From the NCBI GenBank assembly GCA_023238725.1, contig CM041548.1, positions 16,513,752 to 16,577,751 on the forward strand: a stretch of DNA of 64,000 nucleotides. Reading direction: 5' to 3'. A model generated the notes under the pieces. The model had not been told where the DNA came from and searched no databases. It saw only the letters and a program-made list of their open reading frames with translations. Shown here in pieces: positions 50,001-61,739 of the stretch. Every line of letters begins with the position of its first letter. Within the stretch, counting starts at the first letter, position 1. The translations under genes and the position numbers were made by a program. This DNA is from Scortum barcoo (Eukaryota; Chordata; Actinopteri; Centrarchiformes; Terapontidae).

Positions 50001-53000
50001 CACGGTGAAGTCATCGAATTTCTGGAAAGTTACCTCCACTTCTGGCTGGTTTGATCAACATTTAGTTTAAACTATCAGAAAGAGTTTGTAAAACCCCTCA
50101 AAAGCCTCACCTGGACTATTGTTATATTCGACTTAACTGTGTGTAAATGTGCCTGTGTCCATATTTTGTGTGAGTTTTAAAGAAATACAGATGCCAGAAT
50201 AAATGTAATATTTGTTACCTCCACCTCCTTCAGCTTAAAGAATAACAGTAACATTAAGTGATGTAATATAAATTTAGATTCGTATGATATTTGGGAAGTC
50301 ACCACAAGGAATGACCTCATCAGGTGTATCTTCGTGAATCAAGGAGTGACTAATGGGGACAAATTTAATTCTGCCACACATTATTATTACCTTATACTTG
50401 TCTAGAAATGTTTTGTTAGATACTGGGATATCTAACCTGGCGATTCATAATCTGAACTGATTCTTTTTTTCTTGTGAAAAACAGTGTACTGTTTTGCAGT
50501 GCAATGAAGAGTTGCAAATGCATTGGCAGTGTAGTAGTATTAGTGGTGGTTATTTATTATAGGCTCAGACCTCTAAAAAATGTGCAAATGAAATAATATG
50601 AAAAGGATGATTTCCTTTTCTCCTGTTCAGTCATCCTTTCTTTCTTCAAAGTAACATCGTTATGCATCTTAGCTAACATTAGCCACCAAAAGCTAATGGT
50701 CACACAAGTAGTAGTTTTTAATTTGTAAGAAAAAAAACAAACAAGGTATGAAGTCTCACTTTAAAGTTATCTGTCTGATTAATGTAGGGCTGCAACTAAT
50801 ACTCATTTTCTTTATCAGTTATTCTGACAAGTTTTCACTTGGTTAAAATCTAAACGTTTTTCAGCTTCTCACTCTAAATGATCTTAAAAATCCCAGAGCC
50901 AAACGTGACATATTAATAGATTTTGGTCTAACAGAAGTTCAAAACAAACAAAAAAATGCTGATCAACTTATTGTTTTAACACCAAGGTAACTTCAGTTAA
51001 GATATTTGCTCACACGCTTCATCATCCAGGACAAAATGGTGTATTTTTACTTTAAAAAAAAAAAAAAAAAGAAGAATCTAACAGGTTATATTGTGAGTCA
51101 AGAATCAGCTACCAGCAAACATTTAGTCTCACACAGAGTATAAAGCCACACCTGAAGTCAAGTGAAAGCTGATTAAATATTTAACTTGAGAATTTGACGA
51201 GGAGAATTTTTTTTTTTTTTGACGTATTGTTGCGATGTTGGCTGGAATGACTCAAACATTTTTTCCTCCTGAGTAACTCCCCATTTTAGGCGTGCATTGC
51301 ATTGTGGGACTATCCATTACGTCACACACACGCGAAAAGTCACATGCTCTGATGTTTGGTTATATTTTGCTTGATCACTTTTTCAGACTGAATGTATTCT
51401 TAATCTGTAGAGAACTGGGAAACCAGGCCAAAAAAAACACCACATGTCGCAGATGCACACATGTAGAAAAATAAAAATCATGTGATCGTGTGGGACAGCT
51501 CTATTTATATCACAATATGGTGAGGTAATCCCCATTTATTTAAATCAAAAGACAAAAAAACAAAAACAAAAAAAACAAACACACCCTCACCACCTTTGCA
51601 CACAGACAACCCCACACCCTGTTATATGCGCTGGTTTTGGTTACACCCAACTTCAAGTCAAGCTCATGATTAAGAGATTTGACAAATATGTCCTCTCATA
51701 TTGTTCCTACTAATATCTAATCCCATACATACAATTACAAATCATTCTGTTCCAAGGTCAAAACAAAGACTTCTTATGAGGAAAAAAAAATCCTTTCACC
51801 TGACAGAAATGTCAAAAGGCTTCAACAAATATCCGATGATGCTACTACAACTCTGTTGTAAATAGCAACACGGCAAAATGTCTGCACACAATTTTAAAAG
51901 CAAATGCCCAAACAATTTTCTGTCACTGCTGCCGCCAACACCTAATAATATTTCGTCACTCCCGCAATGCTGACTGCTGCAATGATGCCTGGGAGGGATC
52001 GGAAATCCAGTTGGACCGGATCGCTACTGAGTCATGTCATCTATTAAGCAAACACAAACATCTTTTTGTTGCTTAAGACTTGTCCACAATAAAAACTTCA
52101 TTATCAGGGTGAGGAAGTTAAGTCGCAGGGAAACTATGGAGCTAATGATGTCCAAATCACAAACGACACATTTGTTCAGTGTCTCAACATTTAATTGGTT
52201 CGTCTTCGCCTCCCTTGATTACAGCTTCTCTACACTGCAGCACATTTCTCTATGTAAAAACTGTGTGTATCTGTACAAAGAAAGGTGCAGCCAATCACTT
52301 TTGACATCATAGCGCGTTAAATGCAAAGGAAACTGACGTGCGAGATGAAGCGCTGCAAATGATCAAGTCTCGCTGCAGATGGTCAATCAGAGCTCAGGCG
52401 AGGTAAACCTGAACATCTGCGCGCTTCGAACCCCTCCTTGCACTTTTTTCTGGAAATCAAAAGTACACTGTGGTACAAGCATGTGGAAGTACAAATAAGA
52501 AAAAAGATTCTCATTACTGAAACTCATGTGCAGCTACTTTGGTCACTTCCGTCACACCATCATCTCCACCTTTGTTCCAGGTGCGTGACAGAGGACAAAT
52601 GTGAACAACAGCAGCCACAGAGGATGTAATAAAGGGTGAGAAAATATTTTTAAAAAAGCTGTCACCTCAGGCAGGGAGAGAGTACTCGGGTCCTTTACTT
52701 AAGGGAAAGTAGTGATAGTGCAGAAAGACTCTGTTACAGGTGTGTGAAGAGTATATAATGACTTAAAGGATGATGGTACATTTTGTTTAAAGTATTAGGT
52801 AACTACTTCTGTCCTATAAATATAGTGAAGTAAAAGTGCAATTATTATAAGTAGCAGAAAATGTAAATAGAGTGAAGTATAAGTAACTCAAAACTATACT
52901 ATGGCACTTGATTTTAGCAGGCAGGGAAAGAAATAAAGTTTAAAAAAGACACAACAGGTTTCTACAGTCAGAATTTATCTCTGAACTAATGTGATGGAGT

Positions 53001-56000
53001 CATTTGTTTATTCTGATTATGTAGTTATTTGGGTTTAAATGCACCCATTTTAAACAGATTCTGGTCTTATTGTAACTCATTTTACCACATATGTTGTTCT
53101 TTTGATTAAAAAAAAAAAAGACACACAAATTTGAATATGTATCTAAAATTGAGATGATGCAGATCAATAATGTTAAATAGTGACACAAGTCCAGTTAAAA
53201 GTGTGCTATTTGTGACTTTTGCGGATGATATTTGTATAACACAGGGAATTATTCTCCCTCAACATTGACATTCAAATGGAGAAAGTGTTTCTCCAGTTGG
53301 GGCCCGGTTTAAACTGAGGTGTGGCTCGTCGCTGATCATCCTCAACATGCACAGTCGGCCTTGTGCTGCCCTCTACTGGTCTGTCACTACAACTGCAGAC
53401 CTTCAGCTTCTAATACAAGATCACACAAGGAACCCAAAACTCAGAAGGGGGAAAGTGATATCAACCACTGTGCCTTAACATCTGTTAAATGTAATATCAA
53501 GGACAAGAAAATATATTTTTTTAAATGGTTGATATTTTGTATTTGTGGTATCTTCCCAGAAATCAATCCTTTAGGAGGAGTTAGTACCAAACATCCCCAC
53601 CTGAGGGCATCCTTGTTTCAAAGCATCTTAAAATAGTTCGTTTCAAGCTCAAACAAGTGGTGTTTATACTGTCATCATTTCGTCATTAACTCAACAAGAG
53701 TGTATTCACCGACGGGAGCTGCTGAAAATCACATTTTGTTCGAGGTCCATTTCATCCAAAAAAAAAAAAAAAAAACTTTAGTTTTTGAAAGACTTGCATT
53801 ATTCTCACTGTTTCAGCTTACTGTGGGTGCAACAGGGAATAAAAAAAAAAGTGATGCCAAAATTAAACTCATAATGTGAGTCATTTGCTAAGACACTAAA
53901 CCAACTGTGCGTGGAGGGTTGAAATTAAACACCATGTCGTGAGATGAACAAGCAAAAAACAAGCAAGTTAGTTAAGTTAATATAAGAGTAAATACACAGA
54001 CTGCTCACACAACAAACTCACAGAAGGTCAAGATTAATACATCTGGGTGGGTCTGTTGTGTTGTGTAAATATTCTTGTTTGCGTTCAGGAGTAAACTGGA
54101 TTACAGCTCATGATCCCGACATCCTTGAAGTATGGGATGAACCAGACTAATGGGAGGAGTAGCTGGATTAAACGTTTGAAAGGAAATTACCTCTCGCTTC
54201 GAAATTCATATTTGTTTACGCATATTTATAAAAACTAACTTAAAACACGTGTTGGCAGACAGACACCAACTAACCACTTACTGGAGACCTCAGCTGTAAA
54301 TATCTTTAATTGACAGTTGTAACGGCATCTTTTACAATATTTATGAGTGAAATCAAATCAGTCAACAGCCTCTCTAGACTTTCTCCTCCCAACTTTAGAA
54401 AGGACATCTGAACTCAAAAGGTAGGCAGTAACATGTTGGTGAGTATTATTGTGTATTTTTCTGGCAGCTGCTGCTTGGGCCTGCTCAGTCTCCTGTAACA
54501 TGTTGACTTCAACCAGACCGCCATCTGAAATCATCTCCTCCTCCCCAGAGAGCTCACACACACCCCGGTCACTCGTACAGGGAGATGTGAAACCACCTCA
54601 GTGTGTAATTATCTGTACTTGTGAATCAGTCTTCTGTCACAAACGACTCAGTGAAGGATTAGTGGGCTGAAAGTAAAAAAATATCACCTGACAGAAAAAA
54701 AAGCAGCAACGATGGGAATGCAGTTCCCACTAGGAAGGGTGCGGTTTGAAACAGGAGACAGAAACAACAGGGTCGAGGGGATCCTAAGGACAAAAATTGA
54801 CTACAATAGCCTCAAAACACAATAGTGGAAAGAGGAACAAATGGTTCTTAAGGTGCGCTCAGTCTGCAGACCCTCTGTAGAGGTGGAATTTGAGACTTGG
54901 GCAAAGCCTCAGCTCTCGCAGGGTGAGGAATTTCTCATGCAATGGCTGGCAGGTTGGGACATGATTCAGTCTTTTAATAACGCCTGGAAAAAAAAAAAAA
55001 AAAAAAGGAACATCCTCGTTCCACAAACAGGCTGCCTCACCCAAACCTGTAATAACGGTATTAGAGTAAAGCCTGGGATGTGCTCAGAGGGTAACGCAGC
55101 AAAACTCTGCAGCTTACTATGGTTCATCTGTGGGAGTCAGTAACTCCAACTTTGTGTTGGGTCATCTCACCTGTTGGAAATTCTTCTATACAATGTGGAA
55201 AATTATTAAAAAACACACATTGTTTAAAACGGTGTATAAACCTTTCTTGTTCTATCCAAACAAAAAGGTCCAAAACTGTCAGATATGCTGATGATGAAGA
55301 AGAAAATCAGCAAATCTTTACATTTGATTTGATGAGTTTTTTGCAATTTTTGGTTGAAAAATGACAGAAGTTATTATAAAAGCCATTTTCTATTAATAGA
55401 CTGACAAATGAATCACCTTATCATTTCAGATCTGACTCATTTTAACCGTTTGTCCTTTATATTAGCTAATTATTTCATGTCTAGTGACTGTAAAGTAGTA
55501 TTATTATCTTTGTATTATGATAGCTTACTGCTTATTTAGATGTATATTCATGAGGTTGCCTAAACAGTTTTTGGAGAAATTGAATTCAATTTAATTCATA
55601 TTAATAAATGTTAGTATATTGCTGTAGCTGCTGTCCATTATGGATTGCACAATGTCAGTCTTTGATGGTGGGAAGTGCCTCCTAATTGGCCAGCTTTGGG
55701 GATGATGAAAAGAAAAATGATCCTTCACCTGAGGAGGGATCTGTTTCTTTTACCTTTAACTAACTATTTCAACTCCTTATCCATTACTTTTAGTTCACTA
55801 TTTCATCAACTTAAACAACTGGAGGGCCCAAAACAAGTTGTGCCCCCCCCCCTCAGATGATGTGAGCACAGCTCTGCTATAAAGAGTGAACACACCCAGT
55901 CAGACAACAGCCCCCAAGCTCTGCATCCTCCAACACTGAGCACACCCAGTAAAAGTTTAAAAAAAGAAAAACTTCCACACATCTCCCAAATGTTTCCACA

Positions 56001-56501
56001 GAAAGGAAAATATAAAAGTTTTACTCAAAAAAAAAAAAAAAAAAAAAAAATTGATGAGATCTGATGAGTGATGCCAGGAAAAAAAAAACTCTGGTCTATA
56101 AATACAAAATTACATCATGGAAGACAGAGAAGCTCCATGTAGGGGTAAAAATCCAGAAATATAGCAACTAGTTTTCTAAAATTTGCATAAAAAGATCTGC
56201 CACTTGTGAACAAAGCCACACTGCAGACACAGATATGATCTCATTAAGGGGAACAACCTCAATAACACACCAAACTTCATGCAGAAAAACACAGATTTAG
56301 TGGAGGATGTAAAATCTCTCTCTGAAACATGAAGCTGTGCATTTTTAATAATCCCATCTTTAAAAGTAAACCCTTTTAAATAATAAATAGGAGAAACATG
56401 TGCATATTTAAACCAATAAGAGATCATTTGGAGTATTTTTTTTTCTTACCGACTGCAAAGCAAAATCCGACCGCAAGAAGCTGCAGGATGACTCTGTTCA
56501 T
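47066..56501 (-). CDS. LY6/uPAR-domain surface protein, probably GPI-anchored (LY6-F)
   Basis: Minus-strand exons 56501-56450, 48452-48342 and 47295-47066 join in phase 1 to 130 codons. The signal peptide is MNRVILQLLAVGFCFAV. The domain starts GQALECYKC, with NLC, TTC and EQC. Exon 3 has TKGC, TEC and CCATDLCNAA, ten cysteines in all. Sequons include NQTS and NSTV. The tail is Gly/Leu/Ala-rich and ends FVAKVLV. Intron 1 is about 8.0 kb against 0.5-1.4 kb in the other five. The pairing of exon 1 with exon 2 rests on matching phase, the 52-nt length, the donor GTCG|GTAAG and the absence of another candidate between them. A second, unseen gene cannot be fully excluded. Confidence 0.87.
50780..50980. 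repeat. AT-rich dispersed repeat (GGGCTGCAACTAAT end)
   Basis: It begins GTAGGGCTGCAACTAATACT, the standard end of a very common percomorph repeat, followed by CTTTATCAGTTATTCTGAC and CAGCTTCTCACTCTAAATGA. Confidence 0.5.
52675..52910. repeat. hAT-like nonautonomous repeat
   Basis: It contains GAGTACTCGGGTCCTTTACT, AAGTAGTGATAGTGCAGAAA, GTGAAGTAAAAGTGCAATTA and GTAGCAGAAAATGTAAATAG, matching the word order of the copies at 1.4 and 30.1 kb. Confidence 0.5.
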
Positions 56502-56572
56502 CTTGGAAAAGAGGGATGAGGTTACTGAGTGGACTTTGAGGAGAGTTTGTCCGCCTGTGAGCTCTCAGACCG

Positions 56573-56579
56573 TTATAAA
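56573..56579 (-). promoter_or_regulatory. Possible TATA box of LY6-F
   Basis: TTATAAC-type element on the minus strand about 75 bp before the start codon. A weaker match than the others, but the spacing is good. Confidence 0.4.
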
Positions 56580-56927
56580 TGTGATCACACGGCCGCCATC
56601 GCTGCATTTATAATCGTCCACCTCCCAGACAAACGTCACCGTCGACCAATCAGAGGAGGCCTCCCGGGACACCCGCCCACTTCTGCTTCACAAACTGTCC
56701 CACCTGAGCTGATCCACAGGTGGATCAGAGATCACAGCCCTGCAGGGAGAGAGGGGGGCAGGGCAGCAGGGACCTGATGCTTTTAAGTGATTTCATGTTG
56801 ATGTTGTTGCATTTATATTTTAAGTGTCATTACATTGCTCCCCTGTGGGTTTATGGCGCTTTGGTGGCGCTCACATGTGACTTATTAGACAATTTGGTTG
56901 CTTCATGACCTTTTAAGAAACTTCAGT

Positions 56928-57328
56928 CAGTGGTGGAAAATATTCACGTTCAGTACTCAAGTGCAAGTTTAGGTATTTGAGTATTTCAATTTCAAGACAC
57001 TTTATACCTCCACTACATTTCAGAGGCAAGTATTGTCCATTGTTAGCCATTGTTTTTAAGATTTTACATACATAATGTAGAATATTTTATTAAATTCATT
57101 AAACTGATCATGATTAAACCAGTGATTTCAAGATCGTTCGTTGTGCACATGATAAAAAGGAGTATCTCATTGAGGCCATCCATTTTTGTTTCAATGAGTA
57201 CTTTTGAGTACATTTTGCTGTACCTACTTTTATTAAAATAGGAGTTTGCATGCAGAGGACTTTATCATCTTGGCACTTTTTAAATAAAGAGTCTGAATCA
57301 TGAATGCCCAAAGTACTCAAGTAATACA
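56928..57328. repeat. hAT-like nonautonomous repeat
   Basis: It begins CAGTGGTGGAAAATATTCAC, then CAGTACTCAAGTGCAAGTTT and CCTCCACTACATTTCAGAGG, and finishes near CAAAGTACTCAAGTAATAC. Confidence 0.6.
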
Positions 57329-57329
57329 C

Positions 57330-58658
57330 ATCTTTAAAGAAAGTCAGTGCTTCTGTGGGTCTTAGATATGACTTAATATTGATCCTTGTGTACTTTATGG
57401 TATATTACCTCTTCAGAAATTGTACTAGATATTAAATATATTCAGTATCTTATTGTTTGGTGTTTTTCTCAGATACTTGTGTAGCCATTACTGTCCAATG
57501 AAAATTTGGTCATTTTGAATTTTCCAGATAAATTTAATGGTTAAATACTTCCTCTTTGGCTAAATAAACCATGTAAGATTGAACAATGGTGTTTCCTTAC
57601 CTAATGAAAAGTTTGATTTATTTTATTTTTATTTTAATTATAAACAGTTTTACAAAACAGTGTAAGAGATAACATGTCAAATTCACTGAGGCTCCAAGAT
57701 GTTAAAAGACACAAAAATGCTAAATCAAATCGAATTTATTGAGTATTAAATCCAATTTACATTTAAAAAAAATAGAGATCACCATGAGTACACCTCAATA
57801 CAGACTGATGATTAAGTAAAAGTTGAACACAAATTCATATTACAAAGAAAAAAACATTATAAACATGTAATTATTTTATTTATTAAGTCTTTATTATCCA
57901 CTTCCTCTGCTCAGTCAGGGCTGCGCCATTTCCCGATACGCTTTTATAGTCTCTTATTTCAGCAGTTAATTAAAGAGAAGTTTTTAAAAAAAGAACAGAA
58001 AAGGGGAAATGTATAGAAAACAAAAGGAAAATCAATTTTAGCATCCATTTTTCACCCTGATGGAGTGAAAAGCATCTGCATTTCAGGAAGCCCATGTTAA
58101 ATGATCCCCTCTCGGTGGATCTCTCCTCTGTACTTCCTGTTTGCATGAACTGTAAACGCTAGATAAACTAATGCGGCTCATTTAAGTTATAAAAAAACTG
58201 CTACATAACGTGACTCTAACTGAACCATGGTGACACATAAGATACACCCAGTCTACTCTTGTGCAAACACGTAATATTCAGAGTGATTTTTTTTTCTTTT
58301 TTCATACCACCTGACAAACAGGTATGTGGGAGTTCTCCAGAAGCAACACTAAGAGGAAACACTCGATTTTTCACTGGGTTCGTTTCAGATGTCATTGAAA
58401 TCTTTTGCAGGTTTTTCCCCTGAGGCGGTGAGTGTTGGATGACTGGATGGATGGTTCACAGAGGAACATGTAATAACACCTGAACAGTATAATGCAGCTA
58501 ATATCACCTTTGTGCAGCTTTTTTTTTCATATATTTCATATAATACTCTAGGATTAATGGATTATCTGTTATTCCTACACCGCCTCTCTCAATAGCCTGC
58601 TGTTATTAATCTTTGTGGAGATGAGCACTCTGCACATTTTGGGTTCTTTTGTCCAGTT

Positions 58659-58660
<2 letters not shown>
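57330..58660. other. Intergenic, no gene recognised
   Basis: AT-rich sequence with no exon-like frame and no clear mobile element. Confidence 0.5.

Positions 58661-58661
<1 letters not shown>

Positions 58662-58736
<75 letters not shown>
58662..58736. repeat. Long (TA)n microsatellite
   Basis: About 37 TA units without interruption. (TCTA)n-like units follow at 59015-59040. Confidence 0.95.
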
Positions 58737-58739
<3 letters not shown>

Positions 58740-59269
58740 CTCATCAAAGTATTATTCTTGTATTTTTTCCTTTCCTTTCCTTCCTTTCTTTTTGATATGA
58801 ATGGTTTTGCACTACTGTGATCATTAGGTCTTTTTTCCCCTCATTTTTAGTGTCTTTTTCTACCTTTTAAAGATTGCACTGTGTGCTATCCAACTGACTT
58901 GTTGAAACTTCTTATCTAATCCTAAACCCTTTAAGGACCTTTGTGTTGATGTGAAGCCATTGTCTGTAACACTGGTAAATGATGATTGTGAATTTCTCTT
59001 GGAGATCAATAAAGTATCTATCTATCTAAGTATCTATCTAAAGACGCAATGTATTTTTTACAGTTAAAAGAGTTAAGTATCACATTTGTTTGTATATGTG
59101 AGGAGTTTCTTCACCCTAATTTGTACCTGAAAGTGCTGCTGTCTAAAGTCTAAAGCTTATACCCCGTATATGTTGGCGACCGATGAAGGTGTGAGAGATC
59201 AAAGACTTTAGCCCATCTTATTATACATGTCACACAACTTAATACACCTCCAAACCCTGCATGAGAGAT

Positions 59270-61735
59270 CAAAAAAATCAAAATCAAATTTATTTATTTA
59301 AAGCCCAAAATCACAAACATTGTTTGCCTCATGGAGGGCTTTACAATCTGTACAGTTGTGACACCCTCTGTCCTTAGACCCTCAAACCGAGTCAGGAAAA
59401 ACTTCAAAAAACCCTTTATGGGAAAAAGAAGAAACCTGAGGAAGAGCCACAGATGAGGGATCCCTCTCCCTGGGACGGACAGACGTGCAATAGATGCCAC
59501 ATGTACAAAGAACATCATCATCAATCATATATGAAGTTAAACATGGGTCGTAATAAACTGTGTAGATAAACTGAGTTCATGGGTTTAGTCCATGTGTGAA
59601 GGTATCACAGGTAATGGAAATGAGTCTGTGAGTCCAGGTGCATCTCTAGATGTCCTCATATGGAGCTCTGGGCCACTCGACCTTCTCTCCACAACACAGA
59701 CACAGATCATGTCCCCACCAGGCCAGTGAACCTCAGACAGATGGACCACAACCAGAATCAGTGAGGAACCTGCAAGACTGGAGAGAACAAAGAGGACCGG
59801 GGCTCCGGCAGTAACATGCACTTTACAGGACATAAGAGTATTCACATTAACATTAACCGCTTTGACTTTAACACTTTAACCAATTTAACCACTTTAACTA
59901 CTTTAACCAGTTTATAAGGTGACTGACTCCAGTTTGCACTACTACCATAATAGAGGAAGTAGAGGAAGCAAAGGAAGAGGAAGCAGAGAAAGAGGAAGCA
60001 GAGACAGAGGAAGAGGGAGAGGTGCCCGATGCATCATGGGAGCCCCCCGAAGTCAGCCTAGTCTAAGCCTATAGCAGCATAACTAAATGGGCGAGCCTGT
60101 GCTCCACCCTAACTATAAGCTTTATCAAAAAGGAAGGTTTTAAGTCTATTCTTAAACACTGACACTGTGTCTGCCTCTCGGACCCAGACTGGGAGCTGGT
60201 TCCAGAGAACAGGGGCCTGATAGCTGAAGGCTCTGCCCCCTAGACTACTTCTGGAAACCCTGGGAACTACAAGTAAGTCCTGCGTTTTGGGAGCGCAGCA
60301 CTCTAGTTGGATGATAAGGAGTTATCAATTCATTAAGATATGACTGTGCTGCAGACCATGTGAGGAGTAGGGATTTTAAAATCCACTCTAAATTTTACAG
60401 GGAGCCAATGCAGAGAAGCCAGTACTGGAGTAATATGGTCTCTTTTCCTGGTTCTTAGTCAGCACCCGAGCAGCGGCATTCTGGACCAGCTGTAGAGTCT
60501 TTAACGACTTGTTTGGGCAGCCTGATAAAAGTGAATTACAATAATCCAGCCTGGAAGAGACAAATGCATGGACTAATTTTTCAGCATCACTTTGGGACAA
60601 AAAGTGCCTAATTTTTGCGATGTTGCGCAGGTGGTAAAAGGCAGACCTTGAAATATGCTTAATATGGGTGTTGAAGGACATATCCTGATCAAATAAAACA
60701 CAGAGGTTTCTTACAGTGGTGCTGGAGGCCCAGTTAATGCCATCCAGCAAGGCTATCTTAGGATGAAAACGTGTTCCTCAGGTGTTTCGGACCTAATAGG
60801 ATCACTTCAGTTTTATCTGAGTTCAACAACAGGACAATTTCTTGTCATCCAAGCCTTTATATCTTTAAGGCAGGCCTGGAGTTTCAGGAGCTGATCAGTT
60901 TTGTCTGGCTCCACTTGATAAATATAATTGGGTGTCATCAGCATAACAATGGAAATCTATGGAGTGCCTCCTGATGATATTGCCAAGGGGCAGCATATAC
61001 AAAATAAATAGAATTGGACCTAGCACTGAACCTTGTGGAACTCCATGACAGACTTTAGTATGCACAGAGGATTCATTATTAATATGAACAAACTGAGACC
61101 GATCTGATAAGTATGATCTGAACCAGTTTAATGCAGACCCTTTAATACCAAGCAGTTTTTCCATTCTCAGCAACAGAATGTGATGGTCAACTGTATCAAA
61201 GGCAGCACTGAGGTCTAACAGGACAAGTACAGACAGAAGTCCTCTTATCTGATGCTGTCAACAGGTCATTAGTGACTTTCACAAGTGCTGTTTCTGTGCT
61301 ATGGTGAGCTCTAAATCCTGACTGAAAAACTTCAAAAAGACTATTACTGTGGAGATAATTACATAACTGGCTGGCTGGCAACGGCTTTCTCTAGGATCTT
61401 AGACAAAAATGGGAGGTTGAACACATCTGCATCAAGTGTAGGTTTTTTGATCAATGGTTTAATTACAGCTACTTTAAAAGACTTGTGGTACAAAGCCTGA
61501 CACCAGAGACAGATTAATAATATGCAGCAGTTACGATGTGTCCAATAAATGGGAAAACTTCCTTAAGCAGCGTAGCTTGGGATGGGATCTCTAGGAGACA
61601 AATTGTTGCTTTCTGATTCATGAAACTAAAGAGGATAATTCGGGAAGGCCAATTGGAATAAAACTGTCTAAGCAACTTGTCAGGTTTTAATGTATCTGCT
61701 CCTAAATTTCCTGAGTCTGAAGGCACGTTTAATAG
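59270..61735 (-). mobile_element. L2-like LINE, 5'-truncated and degraded
   Basis: Minus-strand fragments encode a reverse transcriptase: FRAHHSTETALVKVTNDLL, NWFRSYLSDRSQFVHI, GVPQGSVLGPILFILYMLPL, then CYADDTQLYL with the YADD catalytic box. The C-terminal AFYHLRNIAKIRHFLSQSDA, VSSRLDYCNSLLSGCPNKS and LQLVQNAAARVLT follow. Several frame breaks separate these. The 3' UTR reaches about 59270 with GTTTGTGATTTTGGGCTTTA and an AT-rich tail, the usual end of fish L2 elements. The 5' ORF and endonuclease are absent. The 5' border is approximate. Confidence 0.82.
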
Positions 61736-61739
61736 ATAG

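Larger units (their letters stand above)
48453..56449 (-). other. Long first intron of LY6-F
   Basis: No other exon was recognised. It holds poly(A)/poly(T) runs (for example near 51054, 53760 and 54988), an AT-rich dispersed repeat near 50780-50980 and a hAT-like repeat at 52675-52910. Short open frames in it have no recognisable family. Confidence 0.5.

Noticed and set aside
51050..51075. Poly(A) runs in the LY6-F intron as signs of processed pseudogenes
   Set aside because: No coding-like sequence lies before them and there are no flanking duplications.
54358..54561. 67-codon minus-strand frame in the LY6-F intron
   Set aside because: No domain and no splice context with a neighbour; likely chance.
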